Shown: one piece after another, positions 17,212-25,600 of the stretch
How the letters are laid out: the number at the start of each line of letters is the position of its first letter
How positions within the stretch are numbered: position 1 is the first letter of the stretch
Source of the DNA: Pseudoxanthomonas suwonensis
Lineage (GTDB): Bacteria > Pseudomonadota > Gammaproteobacteria > Xanthomonadales > Xanthomonadaceae
Length of the DNA stretch: 35,788 nt
Reading direction: 5' to 3'
Assembly: GCF_010093235.1 (NCBI RefSeq)
Contig: NZ_PDWP01000032.1
Coordinates: 1-35,788 of the forward strand
Program-made: the position numbers and the translations under genes
Notes under the pieces: generated by a model
Told to the model about the DNA's origin: nothing
Seen by the model: the letters and a program-made list of their open reading frames with translations, nothing else
The model's database searches: none

Positions 17212-18642
17212 TCAGGACGCGCGCGCCAGGGCGGGCGTGGCAGCGGCGCGGCGGCGCTCGCGCGCCGTGGGGATGGACAGCTGCTCACGGTACTTGGCCA
17301 CGGTCCGGCGCGCGATGTGCACGCCCTGGCGGGCCAGCAGGGCGGCAATGGCGTCGTCGGCGAGCGGCCGGCCGGCCGGCTCGGATTCGATCAGGCGCTT
17401 GACCATGGCCTTCACCGCCGCGCCGGAGACGTTGGCCCCTTCCAGGCGGACGGCGAAGAAATGCTTGAGCTCGAAGGTGCCGCGCGGGGTCTGGATGTAC
17501 TTGCCGCTGGTGATGCGCGAGACGGTGGACTCGTGCATGCCGATCTCGTCGGCCACTTCCTTCAGGGTCAGCGGCGCCATGGCCTCGTCGCCTTCGACCA
17601 GGAACGCGGCCTGGCGCTCGACCAGGACCCGGGTGGTGCGCAGCAGGGTCTCGTAGCGCATGGACAGGCCGCGGGTCAGCCAGCGGGCTTCCTGCAGCAG
17701 CTCGCGCAGGGCCGCGGCGCCTTCGCCGTCGCCGGCCTGGGCCAGGGCGCGCTCGTAGCCGGAATTGATCGCAAGCCGCGGCGCAGTGGCCGGATTGAGG
17801 GCCACGCGCCATTGGCCATCGGCATGCCAGGCCACCACGTCCGGCACCACGTAGCCGGCCGGGACCTCGACCGCGTCCTGCGCCGGGCGCGGCTGCAGGG
17901 AGAGGATCAGGCGCACCGCCTCGGCGACGTCGGCCTCCTCGGAATCCAGGCGGGCGGCGATCGCGGCGTGGTCGTGGGATGCCAGCGCGTCCAGGCACGA
18001 TCCAAGGATCCGGGCCGCGAGCGGGCGGCCGGGGCAGGGCGAGGGCAGGGCGGCCAGCTGTGCCTGCAGGCACTCGCCCAGGTCGCGCGCGGCCAGGCCG
18101 GCCGGCTCGCCATGCAGCAGGCGCTGGCGGATGGCCTCGATCCGGTGGGCCGCCATGTCGAAGCGGGCGGTGGCCCGCAGCAGCAGGGCGGCATGGTCGC
18201 CATCCAGGTAGCCGGCGTCGTCGCAATGCTCCAGCCAGAAGGCGGCGACCTCCAGCTCCGACGGATCCAGTTCCAGGGCCAGGGCCTGCAGGACGCGGAC
18301 GAAGGGATCGCTGGAGCCGGGCTCGGCGATGCGCTGCATGCGGTCATCGCCTTCGCCGTTCCAGCTGGCGCCGGGCACGTCCCACATCGAGGATTCGGGC
18401 AGCTCGTCGAAGGCGGCGGTCTCCACCGCGGCGGCTTCCGCCGGGGCCACGTCGCCGGCCGCGGGCACTACGGCCTCGGCCTGGACTTCCTCCTCCAGCT
18501 CCAGCATCGGGTTCAGCTCGAGGGCGCGGGTCACTTCCAGCTGCAGCTGCTGTGCATTGAGCTGCAGCAGCCGGATGGACTGCAGCAGCTGCGGCGTCAG
18601 GTTGAGCTGCTGGCCCAACTGGGCTGACTGGATGGCCTTCAT
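17212..18642 (-). CDS. rpoN: RNA polymerase sigma54 factor (RpoN2-type)
   Basis: The 476-residue protein begins with the Gln/Leu-rich activator-interaction region (QLGQQLNLTPQLLQSIRLLQLNAQQLQLEV), followed by an acidic region II. The core-binding region and the helix-turn-helix (LTLKEVADEIGMHESTVSRITSGKYIQTPRGTFELKHFF) come next. The RpoN box ARRTVAKYRE lies near the C-terminus and recognises the -24 element. Being inside the flagellar cluster next to vemR and fleQ, it corresponds to the flagellar RpoN2 of Xanthomonas. A second rpoN elsewhere in the genome is likely but not visible. The 211-nt upstream region carries a phased operator-like array. Confidence 0.96.
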   Translation of the reverse strand: MKAIQSAQLGQQLNLTPQLLQSIRLLQLNAQQLQLEVTRALELNPMLELEEEVQAEAVVPAAGDVAPAEAAAVETAAFDELPESSMWDVPGASWNGEGDDRMQRIAEPGSSDPFVRVLQALALELDPSELEVAAFWLEHCDDAGYLDGDHAALLLRATARFDMAAHRIEAIRQRLLHGEPAGLAARDLGECLQAQLAALPSPCPGRPLAARILGSCLDALASHDHAAIAARLDSEEADVAEAVRLILSLQPRPAQDAVEVPAGYVVPDVVAWHADGQWRVALNPATAPRLAINSGYERALAQAGDGEGAAALRELLQEARWLTRGLSMRYETLLRTTRVLVERQAAFLVEGDEAMAPLTLKEVADEIGMHESTVSRITSGKYIQTPRGTFELKHFFAVRLEGANVSGAAVKAMVKRLIESEPAGRPLADDAIAALLARQGVHIARRTVAKYREQLSIPTARERRRAAATPALARAS

Positions 18643-18742
18643 CTTGCATTTTTCCCCTTCGGCGCCGGATTCGTTACGCCGATGTGAAGCATCCTGCCCG
18701 TGTTGCGTCGGCGGAAGAATAGGGGGGTGCCTGAAGCGTGCC

Positions 18743-18778
18743 GGAATATTCCCTACGTGAAGTAGGGTTTTCCCCTAC
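18743..18778. promoter_or_regulatory. Phased CCCTAC/GTAGGG operator-like array upstream of rpoN
   Basis: Three copies of one hexamer lie in alternating orientation: CCCTAC at 18751-18756, GTAGGG at 18762-18767 and CCCTAC at 18773-18778. They repeat every 11 bp, one helical turn. The perfect dyad GGAATATTCC (18743-18752) overlaps the first copy. The array lies about 110-140 bp before the rpoN start and just downstream of the response regulator gene. A transcription factor binding site is inferred. The factor is not known; the LuxR-type regulator next door is an obvious candidate. Confidence 0.55.
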
Positions 18779-18853
18779 ACGCATAAGGAATTTCTGACGT
18801 AGCGCCCAGTTTTCGGTGCGCGGGGCGCCGGAATTTCGCCGCCCGCCGAGGCC

Positions 18854-19495
18854 TCAGCCGAGCTCGTGCTGGTGCTTGACCGCCAGCAGGACCAGCTCGC
18901 TGGCGCGGCGGCAGCCCAGGGCTTCCATCATGCGGGCGCGGTGGGTTTCCACCGTCTTGACGCTGATCCCCAGGCCGCTGGCGATTTCCTTGCTGCTGAG
19001 GCCCTGTCCGATCTGGGCCAGGATCTGGCGCTGGCGCGGCGGCAGTGCGGCCACGCCCTCGGGACGCGCCTGCCGGCCACGGCCAATCAGCGGGGCAATC
19101 ATGCGCGAGGAGATGCGAGGGCTGAGGAACACCTCGCCGCCGGCCGCCGCACGCAGGGCCAGCTCCAGCTCCAGTGGCGCGGCGTCCTTGACCACGAAGC
19201 CGGCGGCGCCGCGGTCCAGGGCATCGCGCACGTGCAGGGGGTCGTCATGCATGGACATCATGACCACCCGCGTCCCCGGCACCCGGGCGAGGATGTCGCT
19301 GAGCGCCTCCAGCCCGGTGCGGCCGGGCAGGGAGAGGTCGAGCAGGACCAGGTCCGGGCGGTGCAGCTCGGCCAGGTCGATCGCCTGGTCGGCATTGGCG
19401 GCCTCGGCGACCACGTCCACCCCGTCGAAGGTCTGCAGCAGGCGGCTGAGCCCGGCGCGGACCAGGGTGTGGTCGTCAACGATCAGAACTCGCAC
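18854..19495 (-). CDS. LuxR/NarL-family response regulator (FsnR-like flagellar activator)
   Basis: A 213-residue two-domain protein. The receiver has DDH (7-9), phospho-acceptor Asp53 (VLLDLSLPGRTG), Ser at the Thr position (MMSMHDD) and Lys in FVVKDAAP. The C-terminal LuxR-type helix-turn-helix is LPPRQRQILAQIGQGLSSKEIASGLGISVKTVETHRARMM. In Stenotrophomonas maltophilia an orphan regulator of this type in the flagellar cluster, FsnR, activates flagellar genes; equivalence here is inferred from position. I prefer GTG at 19495, which puts the first beta strand at the N-terminus. ATG at 19591 would add 32 low-complexity residues. No histidine kinase adjoins it. Confidence 0.85.
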   Translation of the reverse strand: MRVLIVDDHTLVRAGLSRLLQTFDGVDVVAEAANADQAIDLAELHRPDLVLLDLSLPGRTGLEALSDILARVPGTRVVMMSMHDDPLHVRDALDRGAAGFVVKDAAPLELELALRAAAGGEVFLSPRISSRMIAPLIGRGRQARPEGVAALPPRQRQILAQIGQGLSSKEIASGLGISVKTVETHRARMMEALGCRRASELVLLAVKHQHELG

Positions 19496-19594
19496 GGGCT
19501 GCTGCCGATCCCCGGAAAAACCGCTGCCACCATAGCCTATGGGCCGGGGGTTTTGTAGCGGCGGGCCTCCGCCCCGTTCCGGGGACGCCATCGG

Positions 19595-20173
19595 TCAGCG
19601 GCGGCGCGAGTCGGCGACCTGCCGCCGGTGCATGCGGAACAGATGACGGTCCATGGCTTCCTCCAGCCCGGCCGGCAGGGCCGGGAACCGCAGCCAGAGC
19701 CAGCCGGCATCGCCGGTGTGCGCGGTGGCGCTGACGATCACCGGCAGTTCGAGGTCGTCCGGGAGCCATTCGGCCGGCTGCAGGCGCAGGCAACCGGCCG
19801 AATCGGCGGCCGGCCGTTCCGCATCGGCGGGCAGCTGCAGGCGCACGCCGCGGGCGGACCAGCGCACCGCGGCGGGCGGCAGGGGCGGGCAGGCCTGGCG
19901 GACCAGGCGGCCCAGCAGCACCAGGACCAGGTCGAGCTTGGCGTCCATGCGCTGGGCCAGCAGCGGCAGCTCGCCGCGCTTTTCCTCGCTGGCCTCGTCG
20001 CCGCCACGCAGGTCCTCGACCTGGGCCAGCCCGGCCAGCAGGGCGCCCGCCTGGGCCGTGCGCGCGACCACGCCGGGCAGGAAGCTCGCCGGCAGTACCG
20101 CGTCGCAGACCAGCACGTCGCCGAACAGGCCCTGCTCGGCGGCCTCCGCCTGCGGCGGCCAAGCCGGGCTCAT
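19595..20173 (-). CDS. PilZ-like protein with degenerate c-di-GMP motifs
   Basis: A 192-residue protein. The N-terminal ~95 residues are helical and Ala/Leu-rich. The C-terminal part looks like a PilZ beta barrel: AAVRWSARGVRLQLPAD would align with the (D/N)xSxxG strand, with Trp where Asp/Asn is expected. I see no convincing RxxxR arm before it. The fold assignment is therefore tentative, and c-di-GMP binding is doubtful. The gene overlaps the preceding small ORF by 4 nt (ATGA) and belongs to the fliS-fliT unit, so a role in motility control is likely. Xanthomonads have similar atypical PilZ proteins in their flagellar clusters. The alternative is a hypothetical protein. Confidence 0.6.
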   Translation of the reverse strand: MSPAWPPQAEAAEQGLFGDVLVCDAVLPASFLPGVVARTAQAGALLAGLAQVEDLRGGDEASEEKRGELPLLAQRMDAKLDLVLVLLGRLVRQACPPLPPAAVRWSARGVRLQLPADAERPAADSAGCLRLQPAEWLPDDLELPVIVSATAHTGDAGWLWLRFPALPAGLEEAMDRHLFRMHRRQVADSRRR

Positions 20174-20403
20174 GCCATTCCCCCGGGAACGCTGGCGTCA
20201 TCCAGCTCCACCAGGTGCTGGAGCTGGAGCAGGCCGCGCAGGGCCTGCAGCGGGGCGCCCGGCCCGATCTGCTCGACGAATTCCCGCAGGTGCAGCTCGT
20301 GCCCGGCCAGGACATCGCCGGCCATTCCGTAGTCCCCGCGGTCCAGCGCCTGGCGCAGGGAAGTGAGGTCGTGGAGCAGGGCGGCGAGGCTGGCGGCGGG
20401 CAT
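20170..20403 (-). CDS. Small helical protein of unknown function in the fliS-fliT unit
   Basis: A 77-residue predicted protein: LAALLHDLTSLRQALDRGDYGMAGDVLAGHELHLREFVEQIG, then a second helix and a Gly/Pro end. It is translationally coupled on both sides: its ATG shares a base with the fliT stop (TAATG), and its TGA overlaps the next start (ATGA). That arrangement argues for a real gene. The helical pattern (LxxALxxGDxxxAxxxLxxHxxxLREF) resembles the first half of FliT-type chaperones, but I do not recognise a family with confidence. Confidence 0.7.
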   Translation of the reverse strand: MPAASLAALLHDLTSLRQALDRGDYGMAGDVLAGHELHLREFVEQIGPGAPLQALRGLLQLQHLVELDDASVPGGMA

Positions 20404-20705
20404 TATTCGGCTCCGGATCCCGCGTAGGCGTGCATGGCACGGCTGGCTTGCCGCTGCTGGCGCATCAGGCCCAGCAGCCGTTCCTGGCGGTCGCGCATGG
20501 CGGCGATGGTCTCCTGCTGGCGATCATGCAGCAAGCGCACGCCTTCCTGCAGGGCCGCTGCGCCATCGAGCGTGCAGAACTCGCGCACCGCCCGGTCGTA
20601 AGCGTCCATCATCGGCTGAATGGATTCGATCTCGTCGCGCTCGAGCGCGGCGCGGATCCGGTCCATCGCCCCGTGGAGCTCGGCCAGGCGCTCGGCCGCG
20701 TTCAT
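20403..20705 (-). CDS. fliT: FliT-like flagellar export chaperone
   Basis: A 100-residue, all-helical, charged protein. The C-terminal half (LLHDRQQETIAAMRDRQERLLGL, then ...AMHAYAGSG) resembles the end of enterobacterial FliT, where paired helices are followed by a short ...SAYG motif. Its start overlaps the fliS stop by 4 nt. FliT is the export chaperone of the cap protein FliD, encoded just upstream, and in enterics also inhibits FlhDC, which is absent from this kind of organism. Size, position after fliS and the C-terminal pattern support the call; sequence similarity is low, so confidence is moderate. Confidence 0.68.
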   Translation of the reverse strand: MNAAERLAELHGAMDRIRAALERDEIESIQPMMDAYDRAVREFCTLDGAAALQEGVRLLHDRQQETIAAMRDRQERLLGLMRQQRQASRAMHAYAGSGAE

Positions 20706-21109
20706 GACGGCATGGCCCGCTGCGCCTGGGGGATCGAGTTCCAGGCCGACTCGATCTCGCCCAGCAGGTCCAGGGATTCGGACAGGGCGGCGACATCGTT
20801 GTGCAGGTTCGCCTCGGTCAGGCGGCGGATCATGTAGTCGTAGAGCGATGAGAGGTTCGCGGCCACCTGGCCGCCCGCCTCGTGGTCGAGCGAGCCGCTG
20901 AGGTGGCCGAGGATCGCGCAGGCTTCGCCGATCGCCTTGCCCTTCTGCGGGATGTCGCCCTGCTGCATGCAGGCAAGGGCGCGGCGGATACGCTGGCTGG
21001 CGCCCTCGAACAGCAGGGCGATCAGCTGGTGCGGATCGGCCTCGGCCACGCGGGCGGAGATGGCGGTTCGGCGGTACTCGTCGGCCAGGGTGCGCTTGGC
21101 GGCGTACAT
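20702..21109 (-). CDS. fliS: FliS, flagellin export chaperone
   Basis: A 135-residue four-helix protein. It starts MYAAKRTLADEYRRTAISARVAEADPHQLIALLFEGASQRIRRAL, where the Y..T..(A/S)..ADPHQLI..LF(D/E)G pattern is the FliS signature. It continues with KGKAIGEACAILGHLSGSLDHEAGGQVAANLSSLYDYMIRRLTEANL. FliS binds the C-terminus of flagellin in the cytosol and stops premature polymerisation. It has its own sigma28 promoter (21171-21197) and leads the fliS-fliT-small ORF-PilZ unit. Confidence 0.97.
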   Translation of the reverse strand: MYAAKRTLADEYRRTAISARVAEADPHQLIALLFEGASQRIRRALACMQQGDIPQKGKAIGEACAILGHLSGSLDHEAGGQVAANLSSLYDYMIRRLTEANLHNDVAALSESLDLLGEIESAWNSIPQAQRAMPS

Positions 21110-21170
21110 GGTGGATGTTCCTCGTGACGGGCCGCGGCCGTTGCCGGCGCAGACGCTGGTGACACTCCGG

Positions 21171-21197
21171 GTATCGGCCGGGGGGCAGCGGGCTTGA
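21171..21197 (-). promoter_or_regulatory. Sigma28 (FliA) promoter for fliS
   Basis: The minus strand has TCAAGCCC, an 11-nt spacer and GCCGATAC, against the consensus TAAAGTTT-N11-GCCGATAA. Seven of eight -10 bases match and the spacing is exact. It lies in the 97-nt fliD-fliS gap, about 60 nt before the fliS ATG. Confidence 0.75.
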
Positions 21198-21206
21198 GGA
21201 CGCCCG

Positions 21207-22550
21207 TCAGCTCTTGCCGCTCTGGGCCAGCAGGTTGTTGAGCGAGCTGGCGCTTCCCTGCAGCTGCACGATCATGCTCTCCATGGCGGTGAACTGGGCA
21301 AGGTAGGTCGAGTGGAGTTTCTCCATGCGGCGGTCCAGCTGTTCGAGCTGGTCGTCGAGGCGGTCGCGCTGCTTGTTGAGGGTCTCGGTGCGCTGGGTGA
21401 TCACGCCATCGGTGCTGTCCAGGTGGTTCCGGAACACCGTCTTGAGGCCGGTGGCGATGCTGCCCTCGCTGCCGAACAGGCGGGTGACGGCCTGCGGATC
21501 CCGGGCCGTGGCCTCGGTGAGCTTGGCCTTGTCCAGGCTCATCACCCCGCTCTTGTCGATGGTGATGCCAAGTTCCTTGAGCGCCAGGGTGTTGCCGCTG
21601 GCCAGGTTGCGCAACTGCTGTTGCAGGCCCCTGACCAGCGAGTCGCCGGTGAGTACGGAGGCGGTCTTGGTTTCGGCGTTGTAGCTGCTGGTGGACTTCA
21701 GCACCGAGCCGATGCTGTTGTAGGCCGAGACGAAGGCCTCCATGGCGCTCTGCAGGTCGGTGCCGTCGGAGCTGACGTCCAGGCGGAAGCTCTCGCCGGG
21801 TTTGGCCGTGGCCAGCGAGAGGTTCACCCCGGGCACCAGGCCGGTGATCGTGTTGGAAGCGGAGGTGCGCTCGAAACCGTCGACGCGCACCCGCGCGTCG
21901 GAGCCCGCGACCTGCTCGACCAGGCTGCCGCCGGGGCCGGTGGTCAGGGCCAGGAATCCGCCGTCGCCGCCGCTGGCGGTGATCGTCAGCGCATTCGCGG
22001 TGCCGGTCTCGCGGGCGGAGAACACCAGGTGCTCGCCATCGTCGGCGGTGACCACCGTAGCGCCCACGCCCTTGCCGCCGGCGGCGCGGTTGATCGACCT
22101 GGCGATGTCGGCCAGGGTCGCGCCTTCCTCGAAGGTCACCGACAGGCTCTGGCCTTCCTCGCTGCCCCAGGCGATGGACAGCTGGCCGGTACCGACCACC
22201 GCGCCCGGCGCGTACGCGGCCGAGGACAGCTTCTGCGCCGTGGCCACGGCCAGCACCTCGACCGAATGCGAACCCGGCAGCGCATCGGAAGTGGCCTCGG
22301 CGGTGAAGCCGGCGCCATCCTGCACCTTGGCCTGGTAGCCGGGCTTCTCCGCGGCGGTGCCCAGCTTCTCGAGCGCCGTCTGCAGCGAGGTCAGCGAGTT
22401 CTTGATCTGGCCGACCGCCGAAAGCTTGGCGCTGATCGCGCTGGTGGCCGAGTTGATTCGGGTCTCGGTGGGGATCCGGGTGGCCTGGACCAGCTGCGAG
22501 ACCAGGCTCGCGATGTCCAGTCCGGAACCGCCGGTTGAGATCGAAGCCAT
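21207..22550 (-). CDS. fliD: FliD, filament cap protein (HAP2)
   Basis: A 447-residue protein. The N-terminal D0 region MASISTGGSGLDIASLVSQLVQATRIPTETRIN is typical. The middle carries FliD beta-rich domains (SDALPGSHSVEVLAVATAQKLSS, LSIAWG, ADIARSINRAAGGKGVGATVV). The C-terminal coiled coil TLNKQRDRLDDQLEQLDRRMEKLHSTYLAQFTAMESMIVQLQGSASSL is the usual end. FliD caps the growing filament and promotes flagellin folding. It is preceded by a sigma28 promoter placed right after the glycosyltransferase stop. Confidence 0.97.
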   Translation of the reverse strand: MASISTGGSGLDIASLVSQLVQATRIPTETRINSATSAISAKLSAVGQIKNSLTSLQTALEKLGTAAEKPGYQAKVQDGAGFTAEATSDALPGSHSVEVLAVATAQKLSSAAYAPGAVVGTGQLSIAWGSEEGQSLSVTFEEGATLADIARSINRAAGGKGVGATVVTADDGEHLVFSARETGTANALTITASGGDGGFLALTTGPGGSLVEQVAGSDARVRVDGFERTSASNTITGLVPGVNLSLATAKPGESFRLDVSSDGTDLQSAMEAFVSAYNSIGSVLKSTSSYNAETKTASVLTGDSLVRGLQQQLRNLASGNTLALKELGITIDKSGVMSLDKAKLTEATARDPQAVTRLFGSEGSIATGLKTVFRNHLDSTDGVITQRTETLNKQRDRLDDQLEQLDRRMEKLHSTYLAQFTAMESMIVQLQGSASSLNNLLAQSGKS

Positions 22551-22601
22551 GATGGGGTCCTTGTCTTGGCCGTCGCGCCGGTGCGCAGGCCTCCGGCGTC
22601 G

Positions 22602-22628
22602 TTAACGGCAGGATGTGCAGGTACTTGA
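22602..22628 (-). promoter_or_regulatory. Sigma28 (FliA) promoter for fliD
   Basis: The minus strand has TCAAGTAC, an 11-nt spacer and GCCGTTAA. The -10 octamer is identical to that of both fliC promoters. It lies between the glycosyltransferase stop (22637) and fliD, about 52 nt before the fliD ATG. Confidence 0.8.
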
Positions 22629-22636
22629 GCGGGGCC

Positions 22637-25600
22637 TCAGTCGGGCATCCAGCTGGCCAGCCACTCCCGGGCGCTGGCCTCGTCCAGCATCCAGTCGCGA
22701 TGGATCGCCTCGCGCAGGGCATCGCCGGCCCGGGCCGCAGCGTCCAGGTCGTTGACATGCATGCGGATGGCGTCGACCCAGTCCTTGAACCGAGGCTTGA
22801 CCCGGGTCACCGGCAGTCCGTCCTGGAAGGCGGCCACGTCGCTGCACACCACCGGGAAGCCGCAGGCACCGAACTCGAGCAGGCGCAGGTTGCTCTTGCA
22901 ACGGTTGAACTGGTTGTCCTCCAGCGGGGCGATCGCCAGGTCCAGGTCCAGTGCCGCCAGGCGAGCGGGGTACTCGGTGATCGGAACGCCCTGGTGGAAC
23001 TCGTGGATGAAGGGGCGCAGCTTCTCCGGACACATGCCCATGAACACCCACTCGACCTCATCGGAGAGCGCCCGGACTACATCCGCGACCAGTTCCAGGT
23101 CGCCGCGGTGGCTGGCGCCGCCACCCCAGCCGACCCTTGGCAGGCGGCCCTGGCGGCGGCGGCCCTTCAGGTGGGCCCACCAGTGCGCGGGCAGGCGATT
23201 CCTCGATACGCGGATCTCCGGATGCAGGCCCTTCATGGCTTCGGCCAGCGGCTCGGTTGAAACCACCAGTCGGTCCACGCTCTTGAGCGCGGCCCGCATG
23301 TGCTTGATGAGGTCCTGCGGGAGATGGTCGCGGTGGACGCTCTTGAGCGGGATGTTTGCCATGTAGTCATCGAGCTCGGCGACCTTGAAGGCGCGGCTGA
23401 AGCCGGTCATGCGCTTCTGCGCTTCGATCTGCTCCTTCAGCATCTGTCGCTGGAACACGATGGTATCCGGCGCGATCCGCTCCAGCTCCGCTGGGCTGAT
23501 GTAGTGGTCGCCGATGCGGACGTCCGCCAACCCCTCCGAGACCATGGCCTGCCCGGGATGGATGACCCGGTAGTACCCGCAGCCGAAGCGGTCGGCAGGC
23601 AGGGCTAGGACCGTCGGGAGCGGCTTCCATGGCAGCGGATCGCGGTTCAGCCAGGTATTGGTCTCGACCCGGAATGCCCCACCGTTCAGCGACAGGTGGC
23701 GGTTGTAGGCCGGGTCGTGGGCGACCACCGGTAGCCATTGCCGGTAGATTGAGGCGTGCGCTTCCAGCACTCGCGCCGCCTTCTCGGCGACGGTGGCCCG
23801 GTCCAGCAGTGCGACGCTGGCGCCGCCCTCGTGCATGACCAGGGCGTGGGGCGTCCACACCACCAGGTAGCCGGCGGCGCGCACCTTCAGGCACAGGTCC
23901 ACGTCGTTGCAGGCATGGCGCAGGCCGGCGTCGCCCGCCAGACCGCCCACTTCTTCGAACAGCGGGCGCCGCACCATGAGGCACGAGCCGGATACCGCAC
24001 TGTAATTCTGGTCCACCTGCAGGCGCTGCATGTATCCGGGTGCATCGAGCCTGGCGCCAGCGAACGGGGTGCCCGCGGCGCCCTGCACGCCGAGCACGTA
24101 GCCGGCATGCTCGACGGTGCCGCTTGGCCGCAGCAGCTTGGCGCCGACCACGCCTACCTCCGGACGCTGGGCGTGGTTGAGCAGCGCGTCGAGCCAGTCT
24201 TCGCGGAGGATTGCAGTGTCGTTGTCCAGCAACAACAGGTAGTCGCCGCGAGCGTGGCCGGCGGCCATGTTGACCATTGCCGGATAGTCGAACGGGCCCG
24301 GATGGCGCAGCACGCGCAGCTGCATGCTGCCCATCGCCTCGATGCCCTCCAGCCAGCGGCAGGCATCCTCGTCGGTGCTGCCGTTGTCGACGATCAGAAT
24401 CTCGTAGTTGGTATACGCCGTTTTCTCCAGCACGCCTTCGATGCAGCGCTGCAGCAGGGCGAACTGGTTGCGGGTGGGGACGATGATCGATACGCCGGGC
24501 ACAGCCGGATGGCCGTACCGGATCCGGTAGCAGCCGGGCCGATGCGACTCGACCACGGCCTCGCTGTAGCCACGGTTACGCAGGTGCCGTTCCAGCGCGT
24601 CGATCTCGGCGCGGCTGGTCACCAGCGCCTGCGGCGGGACGACCAGCAGCGGTTCGTGCACGTGGGCCAGACCATCGATCCCGCCTGTTTCAAGCAGGCG
24701 CAGCAGCAGGTCGAACTCGGCGGCCTCGGCCATGGTGCCGTCCAGGCCACCGGCCTCCACGAAGACTTCCCGGCGGAACATCCAATGGCGCGCCATGCTT
24801 CCGGGCACCGACAGCAGCAGGTCGAGGTTGATGTCGGGCCGGAGCAGCGCGGTGAGGTCGCCCGTGGGCGTGCGCATCACCTCGTCCGCATATACGGCGC
24901 GCAGGTCCGGCGTACCGACCGCTTCCTGGACCATTGCCTGCAGGCCCAGCGCGGTGAATTCCTCGCCGGTATCGACCAACAGCAGCCAGTCGCCACACTG
25001 GCGCGTGGCGGCGGCGTTCACCGCGCCGGCGAGATCGCCGTCGGCCTGGTAGTGCCAGGTCACGCCCGGCCGGGTTTCTTCGGTCGGACTCTCGCGGTGC
25101 ACCCGGCTGACGACGTGGATTTTCAGCTTGAAGGTGCCCGCGCGCGCGGCACTGCGCAGGCTGCTGACCGTCCTTCGGATGTGCTTGCGCGATCCACTGC
25201 GGTCGAGGACGAATACCGCAACCTCCGGGAGGGCGCCCGAGGCATCCGCGTGCGCCTGGGCAAGGCGCAGCTGGGGGCGGCTGGGGGTGCGCGACTCCAG
25301 CCAGTCGGCGATGGCGGTATCCCGGTCAACCTGGCTACGGGCGATGCGGATGCGGCGTGCCTGGGCGAGGCTTCCCCGCGGCGGATCGGCCAGCGCGGGC
25401 AGGGCGCCGACCTTGTCCAGCACCGAATCGACCCAGGTGGGCAGGAAGAAGCCTGTGCGGATCCGCGCCGAAAGCTCCTGCACCTGGGCGGCCGCCGTGG
25501 GAAAGCTGGCCAGCAGCTCGTCTGCGATGGAGGCGGCGTCCAGCTGCCTGTTGCAGCAGCGGCCGGAAAAGTTGTAGAACGCGGCCCGCTCGAAATTGTC

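Noticed and set aside
18728-18743. Sigma54-like sequence CGGCACGCTTCAGGCA before rpoN
   Set aside because: The GG-N10-GC spacing is right, but the -12 block (AGGCA for TTGCA) is poor and the first base is wrong. It is too weak to list as a promoter, though its closeness to the phased array is noted.
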